This document shows, in pieces, positions 63,201 to 64,000 of a stretch of 64,000 bases of DNA; positions within the stretch are counted from its first letter, which is position 1, and every line of letters starts with the position of its first letter. Made by a program: the position numbers and the translations under genes. The stretch spans positions 248,001-312,000 of the forward strand of contig CANMTP010000003.1 of the NCBI GenBank assembly GCA_947500845.1, given 5' to 3'. This DNA comes from an uncultured Aquimarina sp. Lineage in GTDB: Bacteria; Bacteroidota; Bacteroidia; Flavobacteriales; Flavobacteriaceae. The notes beneath the pieces were generated by a model. That model had not been told where the DNA came from. It was given only the letters and a program-made list of their open reading frames with translations, and did no database searches.

Positions 63201-63614
63201 TCCACTTTGAGAAAACCCTAGGTTTAACCCAAAGGTAAAATTCATATCATCATCTAGTTCTAGGTTATAAGCAAAGTTCGCTACCCCCCCAAAATACCTA
63301 TAAATCCCTTCATTTTGTTGGTATAGACCAATACCAACACCTGTTTTCTCATCAAAATTGGCAGTATAATTTATTAAATATGTCTGAGGATTGTCGTTAA
63401 ATCCTGCCCATTGCGTTTTGTTGTATACGTTAATTGACCTTTTATTCTCGCGAACCAGAGAAAAAGTAGGATTAAAGTAAAAACGATTATATTTTACAAG
63501 GTTATGAGTAGGTATATCTGTCGGAAGCACACCAAAATTTGTGGTGTTTTCGTCTTGCCCCTTAACTTGACTAAGAGAGAACAACAGCGTTAATAAAAGT
63601 AATTTTCTGACCAT
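60270..63614 (-). CDS. PorP/SprF-like barrel fused to a long coiled coil and two SPOR-like domains
   Basis: The 1,114-residue protein has four parts: a signal peptide (cut near residue 20), a PorP/SprF-like outer-membrane barrel (about 20-320, with KYNRFYFNPTFSLVRENKRS and VGYTYEMGMGDTSEFGATHEVGLAYNF), a highly charged Ala/Glu/Arg/Gln-rich coiled coil (about 330-825), and two C-terminal SPOR-like domains (about 915-1000 and 1030-1114; YYLIGNVFKGGEYANKF and YYLITNIFKRENYFERG). SPOR domains bind peptidoglycan glycan strands. The coil contains three copies of an 83-85-residue helical module with the core VRxSxILPxAD. The protein could tether the secretion barrel to the cell wall. It begins 5 bp after one type B CTD gene and ends 17 bp before the giant one. 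Confidence 0.88.
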   Translation of the reverse strand: MVRKLLLLTLLFSLSQVKGQDENTTNFGVLPTDIPTHNLVKYNRFYFNPTFSLVRENKRSINVYNKTQWAGFNDNPQTYLINYTANFDEKTGVGIGLYQQNEGIYRYFGGVANFAYNLELDDDMNFTFGLNLGFSQSGIKSNIDAATSTILNNGVEVNDPVILNFENSSVFVLTPGVNFNYAEFDVGVSVVNLAAYNLSASELLTDNMAFTGHVMYTTSLQRRSDKTIRGMAYANMLPDLGPEDVDSGSNLRYGGNVIVELPELGWAQAGYNSFYGASVGIGGNITSNVSVGYTYEMGMGDTSEFGATHEVGLAYNFATEKPRGRRNATKSSTQKAYEERDSEIRRLKKEILEQNKIIRDLQDENGEVQSQEQRAMSELEKSIAEAKAKEARAASELELQREEEVKLLNKEAEELEAQKDLERQVAEQKAEEERLAAQRELEREVAEQKAEEERLAAQKLLEREVTEEESEESQIAAEEAAREAEAAKQQEEEERLAAQKELERQVAEQKAEEERLAAQKQLEREVAQQKAEEDRIAAEAEAARLAEEQRQIQELIAATKEVVANGDLEALRNQSEIVRASTILPEADTQGLLAELTTAIQAKETEAARLAEEQRLAAEAEAARLAEEERLRQEAEAARLAEEQRQIQELITATRQIIATGTVNELRSQAEVVRSSEILPQADQQSLLSEIEVAISAKEAEAAEAARLAEEERLRQEAEAARLAEEQRQIQELITTTRQIIATGTVNELRSQAEVVRSSEILPQADQQSLLSEIDATISAKEAEAAEAARLAEEQRLAAEAEAARLAEEERKRQEAAAAAVPEQNEEGLEEIKKELDNNTRVSSKIFARRDSLLTTTLNVDKRGFNQLLESLVNMGDDASEAKNSDPASSKRLTASNRFVKFADATRPEAQFATKFIPGYPEGYYLIGNVFKGGEYANKFTSTLKDLGFNDSQIIINPENQFQYVAIESYTDKDEAARKYLSNIDNRYFGDMWILHIAKSRVESFKRLLQETKLITDTVKDDTVLTESLSYIGGHNIENGYYLITNIFKRENYFERGMERLKEQGLQPQYFRNPKDNYIYVYLKKFDSLDEAKQSLFSNVNNSYSGDLYILKIE
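61300..61660 (-). repeat. 249-bp direct repeat inside the coiled coil
   Basis: A block of about 100 bp starting at 61311 recurs essentially unchanged from 61560, an offset of 249 bp (83 codons). The flanking sequence is also similar but has diverged at silent and conservative positions. A third, older copy lies at about 61800-61950. In-frame duplication has lengthened the helix. Confidence 0.85.
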
Positions 63615-63618
63615 AAAA

Positions 63619-64000
63619 CTATCTCATTACCGTGATTGAGCCTTTTCTTATCACGGAATTATTTCTTGTGATTATATAATAATATATCGGGTTTTGACCC
63701 GATGATCTTGAATTCTCTATTGGCCAATTATTTTGATAACTGGCTCCTATAAAATCCACCTGACCTCTGGCATCAAATATTGTTACCTCTACATCCTGCT
63801 GGTTAAACAGTGATTCTGGAAGCAACCAATTATCATTAATGCCGTCATTATTTGGGGTAACTATATTTGGTATAATTTCTGTTTCTCCTGCGATATCTCC
63901 TATCGTTAGAGTGTTTGACTGTATATTGCAATCTGCGAACGAAATTATTACAAAATATTGCCCCGGTATACTTACTTCGATTTCATTGGTACCTTGTCCA
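63619..64000 (-). CDS. C-terminal end of a T9SS type B sorting-domain protein (cut by window edge)
   Basis: The frame is open from the window edge to the stop at 63619 and gives 127 residues. It includes the end of an Ig-like domain (IEVSIPGQYFVIISFADC) and a gliding-motility-type C-terminal sorting domain with the canonical IVTPNNDGINDNWLLPE, VEVTIFDARGQV and YYYIITRNNSVIRKGSITV. The true start is beyond 64000. This domain directs export through the T9SS. The barrel-coil-SPOR gene begins 4 bp after its stop, so the two are co-transcribed. Confidence 0.9.
   Translation of the reverse strand, partial: GQGTNEIEVSIPGQYFVIISFADCNIQSNTLTIGDIAGETEIIPNIVTPNNDGINDNWLLPESLFNQQDVEVTIFDARGQVDFIGASYQNNWPIENSRSSGQNPIYYYIITRNNSVIRKGSITVMR

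Overview
The window looks like a chromosomal segment of a marine-type member of the Flavobacteriaceae (Bacteroidota), possibly near Aquimarina, although the genus is only a guess. The DNA is AT-rich. Putative promoters carry the Bacteroidota -7 box TAnnTTTG. Many genes belong to families typical of Flavobacteriia (DUF5687, DUF6341, DUF6427, DUF4254, DUF4837, PorP/SprF), and type IX secretion (T9SS) type B sorting domains are present. No rRNA, tRNA, CRISPR array or intact insertion sequence was seen.

Region 1 (1-8643) is housekeeping. It holds the end of an ABC exporter operon, a PaaE-like flavin/2Fe-2S reductase, a run of a GT9 glycosyltransferase, DUF4254 and DUF6427 genes, a divergent DUF6341 gene, and purD. 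Its intergenic gaps are rich in small structures: a 161-bp element with inverted ends and a possible 4-bp target duplication, a structured RNA-like element containing a tandem 18-mer, a 20-bp perfect palindrome in a divergent promoter, a bidirectional terminator with 28-bp perfect arms, and several dispersed hairpin repeats.

Region 2 (8644-9191) is a YefM/YoeB toxin-antitoxin pair. Two GTAC-centred palindromes spaced exactly 12 bp apart lie just upstream of its promoter box.

Region 3 (9193-36041, all minus strand) is a run of 24 closely spaced or overlapping genes. Read in transcription order it starts with an M23 peptidase, a GH3-family adenylating enzyme and a DUF6909-like protein. It continues with a Wzz-like protein, ManA, RmlBADC, WecB and WecC, the Wzx flippase, pyruvyl transferase, glycosyltransferases, three Wzy/WaaL-like membrane proteins, an SGNH hydrolase, an alpha/alpha-toroid protein, WecG, Ugd, a UDP-xylose synthase and a WcaJ-like initiating transferase. 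Together these can supply dTDP-rhamnose, UDP-ManNAcA, UDP-GlcA and UDP-xylose, start a repeat unit on undecaprenyl phosphate, and flip, polymerise and decorate a surface polysaccharide. The middle (about 15-24.3 kb) is visibly the most AT-rich part and looks like the strain-variable core.

Region 4 (36182-48305) is core genes: tatA, tex, a cyclase-family hydrolase, a DUF4837 lipoprotein, a LysM lytic transglycosylase, pgk, the DNA polymerase III delta' subunit, a DoxX-like protein, an ATP-grasp protein and a CapK-like adenylating enzyme.

Region 5 (48342-64000, minus strand) is a T9SS surface-protein operon. It encodes the end of one type B CTD protein, a PorP/SprF-like barrel fused to a ~500-residue coiled coil and two SPOR-like domains, a 3,619-residue SprB-like adhesin with its own type B CTD, and a conventional PorP/SprF partner. 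The barrel-coil-SPOR fusion is the most unusual gene in the window.
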